From the NCBI GenBank assembly GCA_003971905.1, contig RSEE01000020.1:124001-188000 (forward strand): DNA of 64,000 nucleotides. The letters run 5' to 3'. The position numbers and the translations under genes are program-made. The first letter of the stretch is position 1. The number at the start of each line of letters is the position of its first letter. Source of the DNA: Moniliella sp. 'wahieum' (taxonomy: Eukaryota > Basidiomycota > Moniliellomycetes > Moniliellales > Moniliellaceae). The notes beneath the pieces were generated by a model. It made no database searches. It saw only the letters and a list, made by a program, of their open reading frames with translations, and was not told the DNA's origin. This document shows, piece by piece, positions 33,831 to 43,985 of this stretch.

Positions 33831-34997
33831 ATGGCGTCTCCTCGGCCTGCCCCGCCGCCGGGCTTGCCGCCCATGATCGACATTGGCTCCAACTTGCTGG
33901 ACTCTATGTTCCAGGGCGTTTACAACAGCAAGCAGGCTCACGAGCCTGACCTCCTCGATGTGCTCCACCGAGCCCGCAAGGCCGGTGTGGTCCAACAGCT
34001 TGTCACCGCTGGCTCCCTCGACGAGGCCAACCAGGCCCTGACCCTCGTCGCTGCTCATGGTACGTGTGTGGCCTTTGTTCGCTGTGCCCCTGCCCCCCCA
34101 AGATTTCCTCGACGCGGCGTACTGACTCCCCCGTGTTCTTGCAGATGACCTATTCTGTACCCCGGCTGCCATCCGACACGGGCCCGTGAGATGATGCAAT
34201 TCCCCAGGGTGCAGCCGCCTATGTCGGGCAGCTGCGGTCCTTGTTGGACCTCCATTCGTCCCGCGCGTCTAGCACGGGAAAGATTGTGGCGGTAGGGGAA
34301 TGTGGGCTGGACTATGACCGTCTTCACTTTAGTTCGGCCGAGGAGCAGAAGCAGGCATTTGAAGCGCAGTTGATCTTGGCCGAGCAAACCCGTCTTCCTC
34401 TCTTTCTCCATTCCCGCGCCGCCCATACCGACCTGGTCGCGCTTCTGCGCCCACACTTGGAAGCACTTCAGCAAGCCATAGCGGCCCCGTTGGCGTGGTG
34501 CATTCCTTTACGGGTACGGTGGAGGAGATGGAGGAATTGGTCGGACTCGGACTGTACATTGGCTTGAACGGCTGCAGTCTCAAGACGGAAGAAAACCTAA
34601 AGGTGGCACGTGCGGTCCCCCTGGACCGGCTCATGCTCGAAACCGATGCACCATGGTGCGAGCTACGACCTACCCATGCCTCCGCCACAGTGCTGGCTCC
34701 CTTCAAAGCCAAGTTTGCCGCCCCTGCCAAGCCGCAGGGCAAAAAGGGCAAAGCGACTACACCTGCCTCGCTTGCTGCGGACGCGGCGCCAAACGAAGAG
34801 GAAACGGCCATGTACACTGCTTACTTTCCCCGCAGGTCAAGAAAGAAAAGTGGGTGAGCGGGAGCAGTGTGAAGAGCCGGAACGAGCCCTCGGCCATTGG
34901 GCAGGTGGCCCTCGTCGTGGCCGGGCTAAAGGGGGTGCCGGTGGAGGAAGTGGCGCAACAAGCAACCGCAAACACAAGACGTATGTTTGGCCTGTAA
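33831..34997 (+). CDS. TatD-family metal-dependent DNase
   Basis: TatD-type nuclease (TIM-barrel metallohydrolase; the yeast homologue is linked to apoptotic DNA degradation). ATG at 33831 ([14 protein letters not shown]) precedes [18 protein letters not shown] and [15 protein letters not shown]. Metal and active-site motifs follow: [12 protein letters not shown] (Glu), [11 protein letters not shown] (His), [14 protein letters not shown] (His) and [14 protein letters not shown] (Asp). The C-terminus is [41 protein letters not shown] at 34995-34997. An inserted Lys/Ala-rich loop ([20 protein letters not shown]) sits before it. Intron at 34060-34144 (85 nt, GTACGT donor, TTGCAG acceptor). Frame breaks near 34157 and 34205 (C runs), 34485 (CCCC) and 34832 (CCCC) are each repaired by one C. 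Confidence 0.88.
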
Positions 34998-35845
34998 TGC
35001 AGAAAAAAGAAACCCAGCGATTGGGGAACGATGTGTCCTTGGCATGAAAGAGATAGGCGTAACCAGTTTTGAGGGGCAGTCCCACCGTTCCTGCGCGCGC
35101 ATCCACCCGCGCTTGTAGGATCTCCCTTCATCTTCCACTATTGGTGTCTTCAGAAGATTGACTCCTAGTGATTTGGATCTGTCGGACACCATCATGCTGT
35201 TGATTGTCCCACGAGTATACGCCGGAGAGAATGGAATGGAAGGAGGAGACATCGATTCCTACTAATAACTTCAGCGTGGCATCGACTCTTTTATGGCCAG
35301 GTCCACTGCTGCGACTACGTACCATCCTTTTCCCGTCAGCATGAGCCAGTGCCAGTAGGCCGCATGTAGTCCTTAGCACCTAGGGTGAATATGTACGCAC
35401 AAGGAGACCACCGGGCCGACGGCCCGGTCAGCTGGGGCTTCGCCCAGCTTGGTGCTTGGTGCTTGGTGCTTGTATGTACGCATTCTGTGCTATGAAGGTC
35501 TGGCGAGTGGGGATCATCGATCACAGCACTAAAAGCGGCAAGGGGAGAGGGGCCGGTTACCATTATTTAGGGCTGAGAAGGCACGCTGATTGCCCCATTT
35601 CCATTCCTTTCGAGGTTCTGACGGAATGGAATCATGGAAATGACGGGGCCCAAACAAAATGACGAGATGCTACAGCCACACTATATGGTTCTGGCATGGC
35701 GAGAACGCATGGATGTGGTCTCCTTGTTGTTGCTCCTGTTCACAGCTTCCTATTCTTGAAGCTTGCAAAGGCGTTGGAATCAGATGCGAGGGGTTCTAGA
35801 GTACAAAAAGCGCGCGAGAGGACAGATGCAGTGATGGTGAGGGTG
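34998..35845. other. Intergenic region between convergent genes, with a double hairpin
   Basis: No gene. Two adjacent strong inverted repeats and a 7-nt tandem lie at 35410-35472. A lone AGCT unit (TTGAAGCTTGC) is at 35757. Confidence 0.5.
35410..35472. repeat. Two back-to-back hairpins plus CTTGGTG tandem
   Basis: 35410-35428 folds with an 8-bp GC stem (ACCGGGCC/GGCCCGGT) and a GAC loop. 35430-35449 folds with a 7-bp stem (AGCTGGG/CCCAGCT) and a GCTTCG loop. Three CTTGGTG copies follow directly. Compact and GC-rich; role unknown. Confidence 0.7.
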
Positions 35846-37192
35846 TTACGAGCGCCACTGAAGAAAAAGCAAAACGGTCAGTTGCTCCTGCGGTGGCAAA
35901 TAAGATTGGAACGTACAGAGATGAGTGGGGCATCCGTCCGGAAGCGCTGGGTGGTGGTCGACTTGCTCAGCGGCGTTTCTTGTCCCATCCTGCGAGCCAG
36001 GAGCCCTGCATGCGCAATCATGATCCCATTGTCGATGCAGAACCGCTCATCAGTAGCAAAGACGCTCCCTCCTCGCTCCGCGGCCATAGTGCCCATCATT
36101 TGTTGCAAACGGGCGTTGGAGCCGACCCCCAACGATTAGGACCTCTTTGGAGCCAACATGGGCCATGGCTCGCTCAGTAATCTCAACCAGCATCGCAAAC
36201 ACGGTCTCTTGCAGTGTAAAGCACAAGTCAGCGGGTGTAATCACATCCTCCTCCTTCGATGCAAGGACCGCCTCTTGCGTGGCGGAAGGCAGAGACGATT
36301 GGGCGTGACCGACGTGACGGCCATCTCCACTGACGCCTGTTCCGTTGGCTAGCGACCCCCTTCGCCCGCCGGTACACGGGCTTGGTTGGGTCGAAAGCGG
36401 GCGTCACGCGTGTAACTTTCGACAGCGGCCAGAATTCCGCCAAGGGCCAAGTCCATCCCTTTGGTAGTGTAGGGAAGAGAGAGAAAACGCTTCCCGCTAC
36501 GTGCCTCCAGCTCGATGTTTTGACCCGGACTGGGGTCGTTGGAGAGACCAATGACGCGCGCAAACCGGTCCAGGCAATTGCCCACGGCAATGTCGAGCGT
36601 TTCGCCAAAAATACGATACCGCTGAGCCGAATAGGCAATCACTTGGGTGTTGCCCCCGCTGACGTAGAGCACAACAGGATTGCTGGCGCCGGTGATGGTC
36701 CGTCCCATTTCAATGTGGCCCACACAATGGTTCACCCCAATGAGCGGCTTGTTGTACAGAAGAGAAAGAGTGCGGGCAATAAAGGAGACAGCCTGCAATG
36801 GTGCGCCCATACCAGGACCTGGAGGCACGGCGGAGGAGCCAGTCAGTTGGGCAAGTCGGGCGAAGTGGGAATGGGGAGGGGGACGTACCCTTAGTAAATG
36901 CAATGCACTCCACGCTTTCCAGGCCATCGGGAAGGCCGGACGAGTTGACTGCCTCCTGAACGACCTGTAGGATCCAAGCCTTGTGGTGCTTGGCTGTATC
37001 GCCCGGTTGGAAGCCGGTGCCCGGTGGGGTGACATAGGTGTGGCGCACGTTGGACAGGACGTCGACCGAGCCGTCGGGGTTGTGGCGGACAATACCGGCG
37101 CCCAGCTTGTTGGCCGAACCCTCGAGCCCGAGAGCAATGGGGTGGGACAAGGTAGGGAGCGGGTCGACGGCGGCGGCGGCAGTAGCAGCCAT
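35846..37192 (-). CDS. KAE1: KAE1/OSGEP, catalytic subunit of the KEOPS complex
   Basis: tRNA N6-threonylcarbamoyladenosine synthase subunit (KEOPS/EKC complex), essential in most eukaryotes. ATG at 37190-37192. Family blocks are [70 protein letters not shown] (metal His pair), [63 protein letters not shown] and [20 protein letters not shown] (metal Asp). Introns: 36819-36888 (70 nt, splits FTKG/PGMG) and 35858-35916 (59 nt). Splicing the second gives [13 protein letters not shown] and TAA at 35846-35848, matching the family's TWR-like end. Frame breaks near 36362 (GGGGG) and 36136 (GGGGG, restoring [14 protein letters not shown]) each lack one G. It diverges from CCT7. Confidence 0.92.
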
Positions 37193-37535
37193 GGCGCGGC
37201 GAGACGGGGGGGGGGGGGGGTAGATCCTCCCAGCAGATGGATGCAGTGAGGAGGATTGATCAGTGGTCTTTTTTGCTTTTGAATTGGCGGAATGGCGGAG
37301 AAGCGGAATGGCGGCGGGGCGGATCGGGAGTGGCGCACCAGGCAGTCGGTGGCGCTTGCGAGCTAACGCGCTAACGCGAGGCAGGCCAGGGCAGGTTAGG
37401 CCTACCTTAGGCCTTGAGGCAGCCCAGCGACACGCCGCGCGCGGACCACAAAGAGGAGCGTGACGCGTGACGGTCGATGAGCGCGCCCCAGACGGCTTTG
37501 GTGTCCCCGTCCGTATCCCCACCACCACCGTCAAC
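37193..37535. promoter_or_regulatory. Shared divergent promoter of KAE1 and CCT7 with a G15 tract
   Basis: The only DNA between two divergent housekeeping start codons (343 bp). It contains a run of 15 G at 37206-37220, directly in the KAE1 leader. Repeats of GCTAACGC (about 37361-37377) and of AGGCCT/TTAGGCC (37397-37415) are also visible. No TATA box is seen. Confidence 0.5.
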
Positions 37536-39209
37536 ATGGCCGGCCGCTTGGGTATGATGCAACCCCCTGTCTTTGTCCTCCGGGAGGGCACCGATACGTC
37601 CCAAGGAACAGGCCAGCTGCTGAGCAACATTGGTGCGTGCCAACCGTTGTTGATTGCGTCGCCTCAACCCTTGGCCCCCGCGGGATGGACAAGCTTATCA
37701 TTGACAGCCGGGGCAAAAGCACCATCTCCAACGACGGCGCGACGATTCTCAAGCTGCTCGAGATTGTTCATCCTGCTGCGCGTACCCTGGTTGATATTGC
37801 CCGGGCTCAAGATGCCGAGGTCGGAGACGGGACGACGTCTGTTGTGCTCCTGGCCGGTGAGATGCTCAAGGAAGCCCGCCCCTTTGTTGAGGATGGCGTT
37901 TCGCCCCACATCATTATCCGTGCCTTCCGCACTGCGGCTCAACTGGCTGTCGAGCGCGTCAAGCAACTGTCCGTCGCTATTGACCGCAACGATCCCGAAG
38001 GCTTCCGCGCCTGCTGATGAAATGCGCCGGTACGGCCATGAGCTCCAAGTTGATTGTCTCACAGCGCGCTTTCTTTAGCAACATGGTTGTCGACGCCGTT
38101 CAGGCACTGGACCAGGATGATCTAGACGAGAACCTGATTGGAGTCAAAAAGGTGCCCGGCGGTGGGATGCAAGATTCCGTTTTGGTCAAGGGCGTAGCGT
38201 TTAAGAAGACGTTTGCCTATGCTGGCTTTGAGCAACAGCCAAACGGTTCGCCAACCCCAATTCTCAATCTCAATGTGGAGCTTGAGTTGAAGGCAGAGAA
38301 GGACAATGCTGAGGTTCGAATCAATGAGGTGAGCGAGTACCAAGCTATCGTCGATGCCGAGTGGAACATTATCTATGCCAAACTCGAAGCGATCGTCAAA
38401 TCGGGGGCACAGGTGGTCTTGTCCAAGTTGCCCATTGGCGATCTGGCTACACAGTACTTTGCCGACCGCAACATCTTTTGTGCGGGCCGTGTCGCAGCCG
38501 ATGACATGCAACGCGTGATTCAAGCTGTCGGGGGTTCGGTGCAGTCACCGTATCTGACCTACGCCCGGAGCACCTCGGTACTTGCGAGCTCTTCGAGGAG
38601 CGCCAGATCGGCTCGGAGCGATTCAATCTTTTCGAAGGCTGTCATTCTGCCAAAACCTGCACCTTATCCTCCGTGGCGGGGCTGAGCATTCATTGCTGAG
38701 GTGGCGCTCCCTCCACGATGCCATCATGATCGTCAAGCGTGCGATCAAGAATGGTTTCGATCGTTGCCGGCGGCGGCGCTGTGGAGATGGAACTGTCCAA
38801 GTATCTGCGTGATTACGCACGGACCATCCAGGGGAAGCAGCAGCTAATCATTGGTGCCTTTGCCAAGGCGCTCGAAGTGATTCCGCGGCAAATTGCGGAC
38901 AATGCCGGGCTGGATGCTACGGATTTTTGAATCAGCTGAGGATGCGGCATGCTCAAGGCCATGCTTGGGATGGGATTGATATGGATACCGACGGGGTGGC
39001 TACAACTTGGAAAAGTTTGTCTGGGAACCATCGCTGGTCAAGATCAACGCAATTCTTCAGCTGCAGAAGCTGCCACTCTCATCCTTTCCGTCGATGAGAC
39101 GATCAAGAACCAGCAATCCGAGCGACCCAACCCAGGACCCCCAGCGCCGCCTGGAACTGCGCAGCGCGCGTTGCGCGGGGCCGGTCGCCGAACCGGTGGG
39201 CGACGGTAA
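37536..39209 (+). CDS. CCT7: CCT7 (TCP-1 eta), cytosolic chaperonin subunit
   Basis: Eta subunit of the TRiC/CCT ring, folding actin and tubulin. ATG at 37536 ([20 protein letters not shown]; a second ATG at 37554 would give MQPP). Family blocks are [188 protein letters not shown] and [18 protein letters not shown]. The Gly/Arg-rich end ([11 protein letters not shown]) fits CCT7. Stop at 39207-39209. No intron is needed. Frame breaks lie near 37648, 38011, 38560-38690, 38755, 38930, 38990 and 39055, at short homopolymers where I could resolve them. Confidence 0.92.
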
Positions 39210-39406
39210 GTGGCTGCCTATGCCACCAGGGCTGGTCTTTTCTTCTCGTGTCTCCCTACCTTGTACTTTTTCCCGCACCAAATGAGCCCCGTGTTCCTCG
39301 TTGATGCTTTCCTGCTTGGCAGCCATATAGGCCAAGCCAGGCCAGCTGCCGGCCACGTGTGAGTCGCCCTCTCTATAGAAGCTGTCCAGGGAGAAAATTT
39401 GTCAGT

Positions 39407-40527
39407 TTAAAAGTTGGGTCGGGGCGTGCGACCAGTTTCGTCGCCTTCCAACAGAGTGAACACGTCCACCTCCCAACCGAGCAAGAGCGGGCCGCGGTAC
39501 TCGCGGGGCGCATGTCCAAAACCACTTCTTCCACGCGGTGGCCCGCGGCCAAGTCGGTGCAGGTAGCGCGGAGATGGTCTTGGATCAGGGCCAGGCCCTC
39601 GCTGGCCCGCACCCGTTCGCGCGCCATGCATAATCAGCAAATCCTCCAGCCGTTCGGGCGAAAAGGCATGCGCCTGGTCCACGCCGGCGGGAAGCGGTCG
39701 GTGCACCAGGGGGACGGATGAGGCACCATCCGCGCCGGGTTGCGGCCCGTTGGTTCCAGCCCAGCGACAATTTGCGGCAACAACACCTCGGGCGCATAGG
39801 GATCCGTATCCAACATCGATGCTCGTCCCGCCGCCGGCAGGGAGCCCACCCGGAGCGACATCGATGGTTCTCCTTCCTGCTGATTGTTGGGGTCGCTCCG
39901 CTCTCCGCGCGCGAGAGGACAGATGAGTTCGTGGACGCATAGCAGTCCGGCCGTGTACAGTGCATGCCGTCCCCACCAAATCCTCCGCCCCCACTCGAGC
40001 CGAAGGAGACGCGGGATGAGGCGGAAGGCGCGACCCAGGGCCCAGGCCCGGTCCTGGGCTACCCCACTCGCGGTATAGGGCGTGTAGAGCGCGGTCAACA
40101 TTAGGCTCAGCAAGCGCGTTTGCAAAGCACATGGTCGCGGCCCAGTTGGTCCAGAAGGGTTTGCATCGCATGATCCATCTCTTGGATCTGCACAATGCCC
40201 CGCACTTGGTCCCTACTGCTCCTCGAAGGAGCATGGTACAACGATGCCCACCACCTTGCGCGACCATTCTGCTACACCCATGGCAACGACCAGTCCGACC
40301 ATGCCGACACCGGGGTGGAAGTAATGGAAGCCCATCCCACCAAGGGGGTGCATACCATCCAATCGGCTACCAGGAGGCCCTGCCACAACTCAGCATCTCC
40401 CTGGGCCGTCGAGAGGGGCAATCCCAGTTCTTGCGCGGTAGTAAGGCAGGTTTTCAGCAGCTCAGCCCGCCCGAGGGGGCTACTTCTAGAAGCTCCGGCA
40501 GTCGTAGCTCTTAGACTTCTCTCTTCC
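39407..40527 (-). CDS. Possible fungal-specific transcription-factor fragment (middle homology region)
   Basis: Minus-strand blocks in three frames join into one protein: LLKTCLTTAQELGLPLSTAQ, GDAELWQGLLVADWMVCTPL, IVQIQEMDHAMQTLLDQLGR, LMLTALYTPYTASGVAQDRA, WALGRAFRLIPRLLRLEWGR, RIWWGRHALYTAGLLCVHEL, ALIQDHLRATCTDLAAGHRV and REYRGPLLLGWEVDVFTLLE, with TAA at 39407-39409. The ARALxxAQELGL-like helix and later RRIWW recall the middle homology region of Zn2Cys6 regulators. No zinc cluster and no clear ATG are found upstream of 40527, so the gene may be N-terminally truncated or broken by undetected frameshifts or introns. Family assignment is tentative. The 197-bp gap to CCT7 shows nothing notable. 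Confidence 0.35.
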
Positions 40528-41748
40528 ACTCCCTCCTCCTCCTCCCTCTCCGCTACTCTCTACTATCGCTCACCAGCAATCAATCCCTATCATCTATTGA
40601 CCCCAGTTCTTGATTGCTGTCTCGCTTGGCATCGGGATCCGGTCACATCAATTCACCAATCAGTTCTACGTCCAATTGCACGTCCAACGTCCAAGCCAGC
40701 GTGCACAAGCACTGCCGCATGTCACCATGTCACCTGCGTTGCGGACCATATATCATATCTCACCTTCTCGGCCGCTAGCCAAGACCAAGACGCGTGGCGC
40801 TCCGCGCTCAGACCATCGATTGATCTATCGATTGAGAACAATCGACCGCCATTACTCATCCGTCGCGCAGCACCCCGAGGGACAAGTAGGGACCGGGCGG
40901 CACACTGGTTGCGCCCAGGTGGTGAAGATGGCGTGGATGGGATGCGGGGCTGGTCCTGCTCAGGCTCACGCAGACGTGGGGACCGGCGCTCGAGTGGTCT
41001 AGGGATCTACCCGAGCTAGCATCAGCCGGTGGGGTGGGGCAGTCGGGGGGCGGGTGCTCGGCGAAGCACGCTGATCGGATCGGAGATCGGAGATCGTACC
41101 AGTGATCGAGTCACTAGTCAAGCTAGTCATCGATAGTCACTAACACTAATCGATCATCGATCACTTTTATCAGGCATCGATGCGTGTGATGTGTTGAAAC
41201 GCATGACATGTGACATGTGACATGGAGGCCCATCGCTCTCGCCCCGCAGCCGTGCGTCTTGTCCAGCACCGTCCCATCTCGTGCGCCTACCTCCTCTCTC
41301 CCCTCGCCCTCCCAATGCAGGCAGCAACCCATCGAAACCGCCATAGCCGCGCCCCGTCCCTAGCGCTGCGTCCAGCCTACCTGCGCGCCGGACCAATGGC
41401 GTGAGTTGCCATCCAACGCATGCGCCGACGGCGAGAACGGGTGGTGAGGCCAGAGCGTACCACGTACCGCCTCCCGCCAGACCGGGCGATCGACCCGGCC
41501 CCAGCACCGGCACTGTGCCAGCCCGCGCTCTGCCACCAGCGCCGACGTGCCGGGCTCAGCACTGGCTCCTCCTCGGCTGGCGCCCGCGCTCCACTCCCCC
41601 AGTGGAGGCTCCCCCACCGCGCACCGAGGCACGTTCGCCGATTCGCGTCACAGGCAGCGGCGACGGCAGCATAATGCGCGCCCCATGGTAGCTCCCCGGC
41701 CTGGCGCGCAGCTGCGGCGAGGCCGGGTCGCCAAGCCGCTGATATTAA
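40528..41748. other. Intergenic region with CTAG/TCGA/CATG lattice runs
   Basis: No gene supported; ORFs at 41230-41700 reflect GC content. Lattice runs occupy 41102-41224, and loose ATCGAT units occur at 40815-40850. Confidence 0.5.
41102..41224. repeat. Lattice cluster: TCGA/CTAG mosaic and a CATG array
   Basis: 41102-41163: TGA, TCGAG, TCA, CTAG, TCA, AG, CTAG, TCA, TCGATAG, TCA, a 14-nt gap, TCA, TCGA, TCA. 41204-41224: TGA, CATG, TGA, CATG, TGA, CATG. Two dense runs lie 40 nt apart. Confidence 0.85.
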
Positions 41749-43000
41749 CTATCTACCACCACCGAAAACTCGCTGGTCCGAGGCGGAGAGAGCGAACGAG
41801 GTCGGCTTGGCGATGGCAACAGTAACGGTAACGGTACCGTACCGGTGGGGATGATGTACAAGCTTCGCCGCTCTGGCGGGAGGAAGGGGGAGGTGGACAG
41901 AGGACCCGGGGCAGGGGGAGGACACTCGGGTGCCGCGTGTCCGCCAACGACGCGGGAACAAGGGACGGAGGAGGCATGTCTGGGTGGGCCAAGACGGGTG
42001 ACATGGTTGTCATGCTGCCGCCCAAAGGCGACAGGGCAGGTACAGGAGGCGCTACAGTAGGAATCCCATGCGCGTAGGATGCGGTCTCGGCAGCGTAGTT
42101 GCGTCCCGACGTTTGGAAACGCTTTGGAGGCGGTAGGGAGAGGTGGGCGACGGATGCGTGGAGACGTGGAGGGGGTGCAGGAGGTGGCTCAGGGACTGGA
42201 GGGGAACAAGGGGTTGTGTTGGTACGTGGAACGGCATATTACATTCGGAGCGAGTTGAGGACTGAGTTTGGGACCGGGACCGAGGTTGAGAGTGTAACGC
42301 AAAGGGGGGAGCCGGCTACTAAGTTCGCACTGGGGGGCTGAGAGACGTGCCTTGTGGCCATGGAGAGGGCGATTGACGCTTCTGTTGCCAGCGTGGGCGC
42401 GGGTGTCGAGGGTGGCACAAAAGGAGCGATAAACTTCTCGCCCGTGACAAACGAATGAAGACGAGCTTGATGGGGAGTCCACCGTTCAAGGGGTCCATCT
42501 CGCGCAAGCCCTGCAGAAAGTCAATGAAGCAAAAAGTACGCTGAGTTTGTTCTCGACTGTCGTTGTAGCTCTCCTCCGCTCAGGAAGGGCGAGAACTGTG
42601 TCGTGAACGGGCGCTGGGGTAGGTGCGGATAATGTCAGCGCTGTCAGCGAGGGTGCTTGCGGCAAAAAACTTTTTCGTTGGTGGCTCGTTGGGCTTGCCG
42701 GGTGCTCGTGCGTTAATGCCGTTGGTCAGGTTAATGATACTACGCTGTCAAGTCGGGATAGGAGCTGCTGCGTGGCCCCCAGTCTCGTACATTTTTCTCA
42801 ACCCATCAGGAAATCTTCATCTGACCGCCCGAAAGAATGTATAACTTCTGTCCCGCTGCACAACCAATCTGAAGAGTGCCTGGCAGATTCGGCAAACGAA
42901 CATGCCGGTCAGTCGAGCCGGACTAGATGTTGGCTCAAAAAATCAGTGAAGCGCGCACACCACTGGACCCATGACGCTGAGGCAGCTAAAATTTGCATCC
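41749..43000 (-). CDS. Protein of unknown function, conserved-looking N-terminal half and Pro/Ser-rich tail
   Basis: Joining three frames gives a convincing protein: VRLPNLPGTLQIGCAAGQKL, YILSGGQMKIS, GLRKMYETGGHAAAPIPT, SIINLTNGINARAPGKPNEP, PTKKFFAASTLADSADIIRT, RPFTTQFSPFLSGGESYNDS, REQTQRTFCFIDFLQGLREM, DPLNGGLPIKLVFI, SFVTGEKFIAPFVPPSTPAP. A long Pro/Ser/Thr-rich tail follows (SVLPLPRVLCPPPPSSRQ region) to a stop at about 41749-41756. The start is unresolved (about 42990). Frame changes are needed near 42810, 42750, 42600, 42440 and 42240. I do not recognise the family. It diverges from RPL28 with a gap of about 300 bp. Confidence 0.45.
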
Positions 43001-43309
43001 TGAGGCAGATATCCTTGTGAGGCTCCAGCGAGCCTGTCCCCACAGGCCGCATTAGCTGTGCCTGGCCTGAGGAGACCAAATCGATTCGTACAGAAGAGGC
43101 GGCGCGGGGGCGGAGCAGGGCGGAGAAGGGGTGAGCAACCCTACCGAGAAACGCGAAATGCTGCGGGTGCGTTCGCACTGCCCCCCTGCCTGGTTTTGTC
43201 CAACCCTACTGCGGGGCGCGGAGGTGGGCACGGCTGCGAGCGCTGCGCTTGCCCATGGCCGCCGTCGCTGGGTCTGGTGGCACTGAGACGAGCCACCAAC
43301 CCAACTGCC

Positions 43310-43821
43310 ATGCCCACCCGTCTGCACAACACGCGCAAGCACCGTGGCCACGTGTCCTCTGGCCACGGCCGTATTGGGTGCGTACTCTCCCCCGTCTGTT
43401 GCTTGTTCTCCGTTGGGCGCAGTTGGCGCTGACGCTCTGGCCTCAGCAAGCACCGCAAGCACCCGGGTGGTCGCGGTCTCGCGGGTGGTCAGCACCACCA
43501 CCGCACCAACTTTGACAAGTACCACCCTGGGTACTTTGGTAAGGGGGTATGCGCCACTTCCACCAGCTTGACAACCACTACTGGCGCCCGGTGATCAACC
43601 TGGACAAGCTCTGGACCTTGGTCCCGGCCTCGGCGCGGGAGGGTCTGACGGCAAGCTCGACCGAGGTGCCGGTGATTGACACGCTGGCCGCCGGCTACGG
43701 CAAGGTGCTCGCCAAGGGCAACCTTCCCAAGCTCCCCTTCATTGTCAAGGCGCGCTTTGTCTCGGCCGCTGCCGAGTACAAGATCAAGGAGGCTGGCGGT
43801 GTGATCCAACTGGTGGCGTAA
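43310..43821 (+). CDS. RPL28: 60S ribosomal protein L28 (uL15, RPL27A in animals)
   Basis: Large-subunit ribosomal protein uL15, essential. ATG at 43310 gives [20 protein letters not shown] and RIG. An intron at 43378-43446 (69 nt, GTGCGT donor, CTCAG acceptor) leads into [85 protein letters not shown] and a C-terminus ending [15 protein letters not shown] at 43819-43821. The intron position within the conserved GHGRIGKH block is typical. One frame break at 43549-43551: five G where six restore GKGGMRHF. This gene cannot plausibly be a pseudogene, so it is a good calibrator for the sequencing-error interpretation. Confidence 0.95.
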
Positions 43822-43985
43822 GCGTACCCCCCTATCAGGTCTTTCCTGTTCGACTGGATTCATTCGCACTCTTTGGTTTTCGCTGATTACATCCAACGGG
43901 CATAGATTCACACTCTCCTCACATAGCAACCTACCCCCTGTTTGCCTTGGTCGGTACCGGTCGTGCCGGGCGGCCGCGTGCCATG

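Noticed and set aside
38316-38326. tRNA B-box-like GGTTCGAATC
   Set aside because: Lies inside the CCT7 coding sequence, with no A box or acceptor stem; the similar word near 52561 lies inside GH31.
37536-39209. Pseudogenisation of CCT7, KAE1 and RPL28
   Set aside because: These are normally single-copy essential genes, and the protein sequence between breaks is fully conserved with intact splice sites.
39373-39627. Short minus-strand ORF ending at 39373
   Set aside because: It shares the RVEEVVLDM segment but its C-terminal half is the wrong frame; the neighbouring frame (to 39407) is more protein-like.
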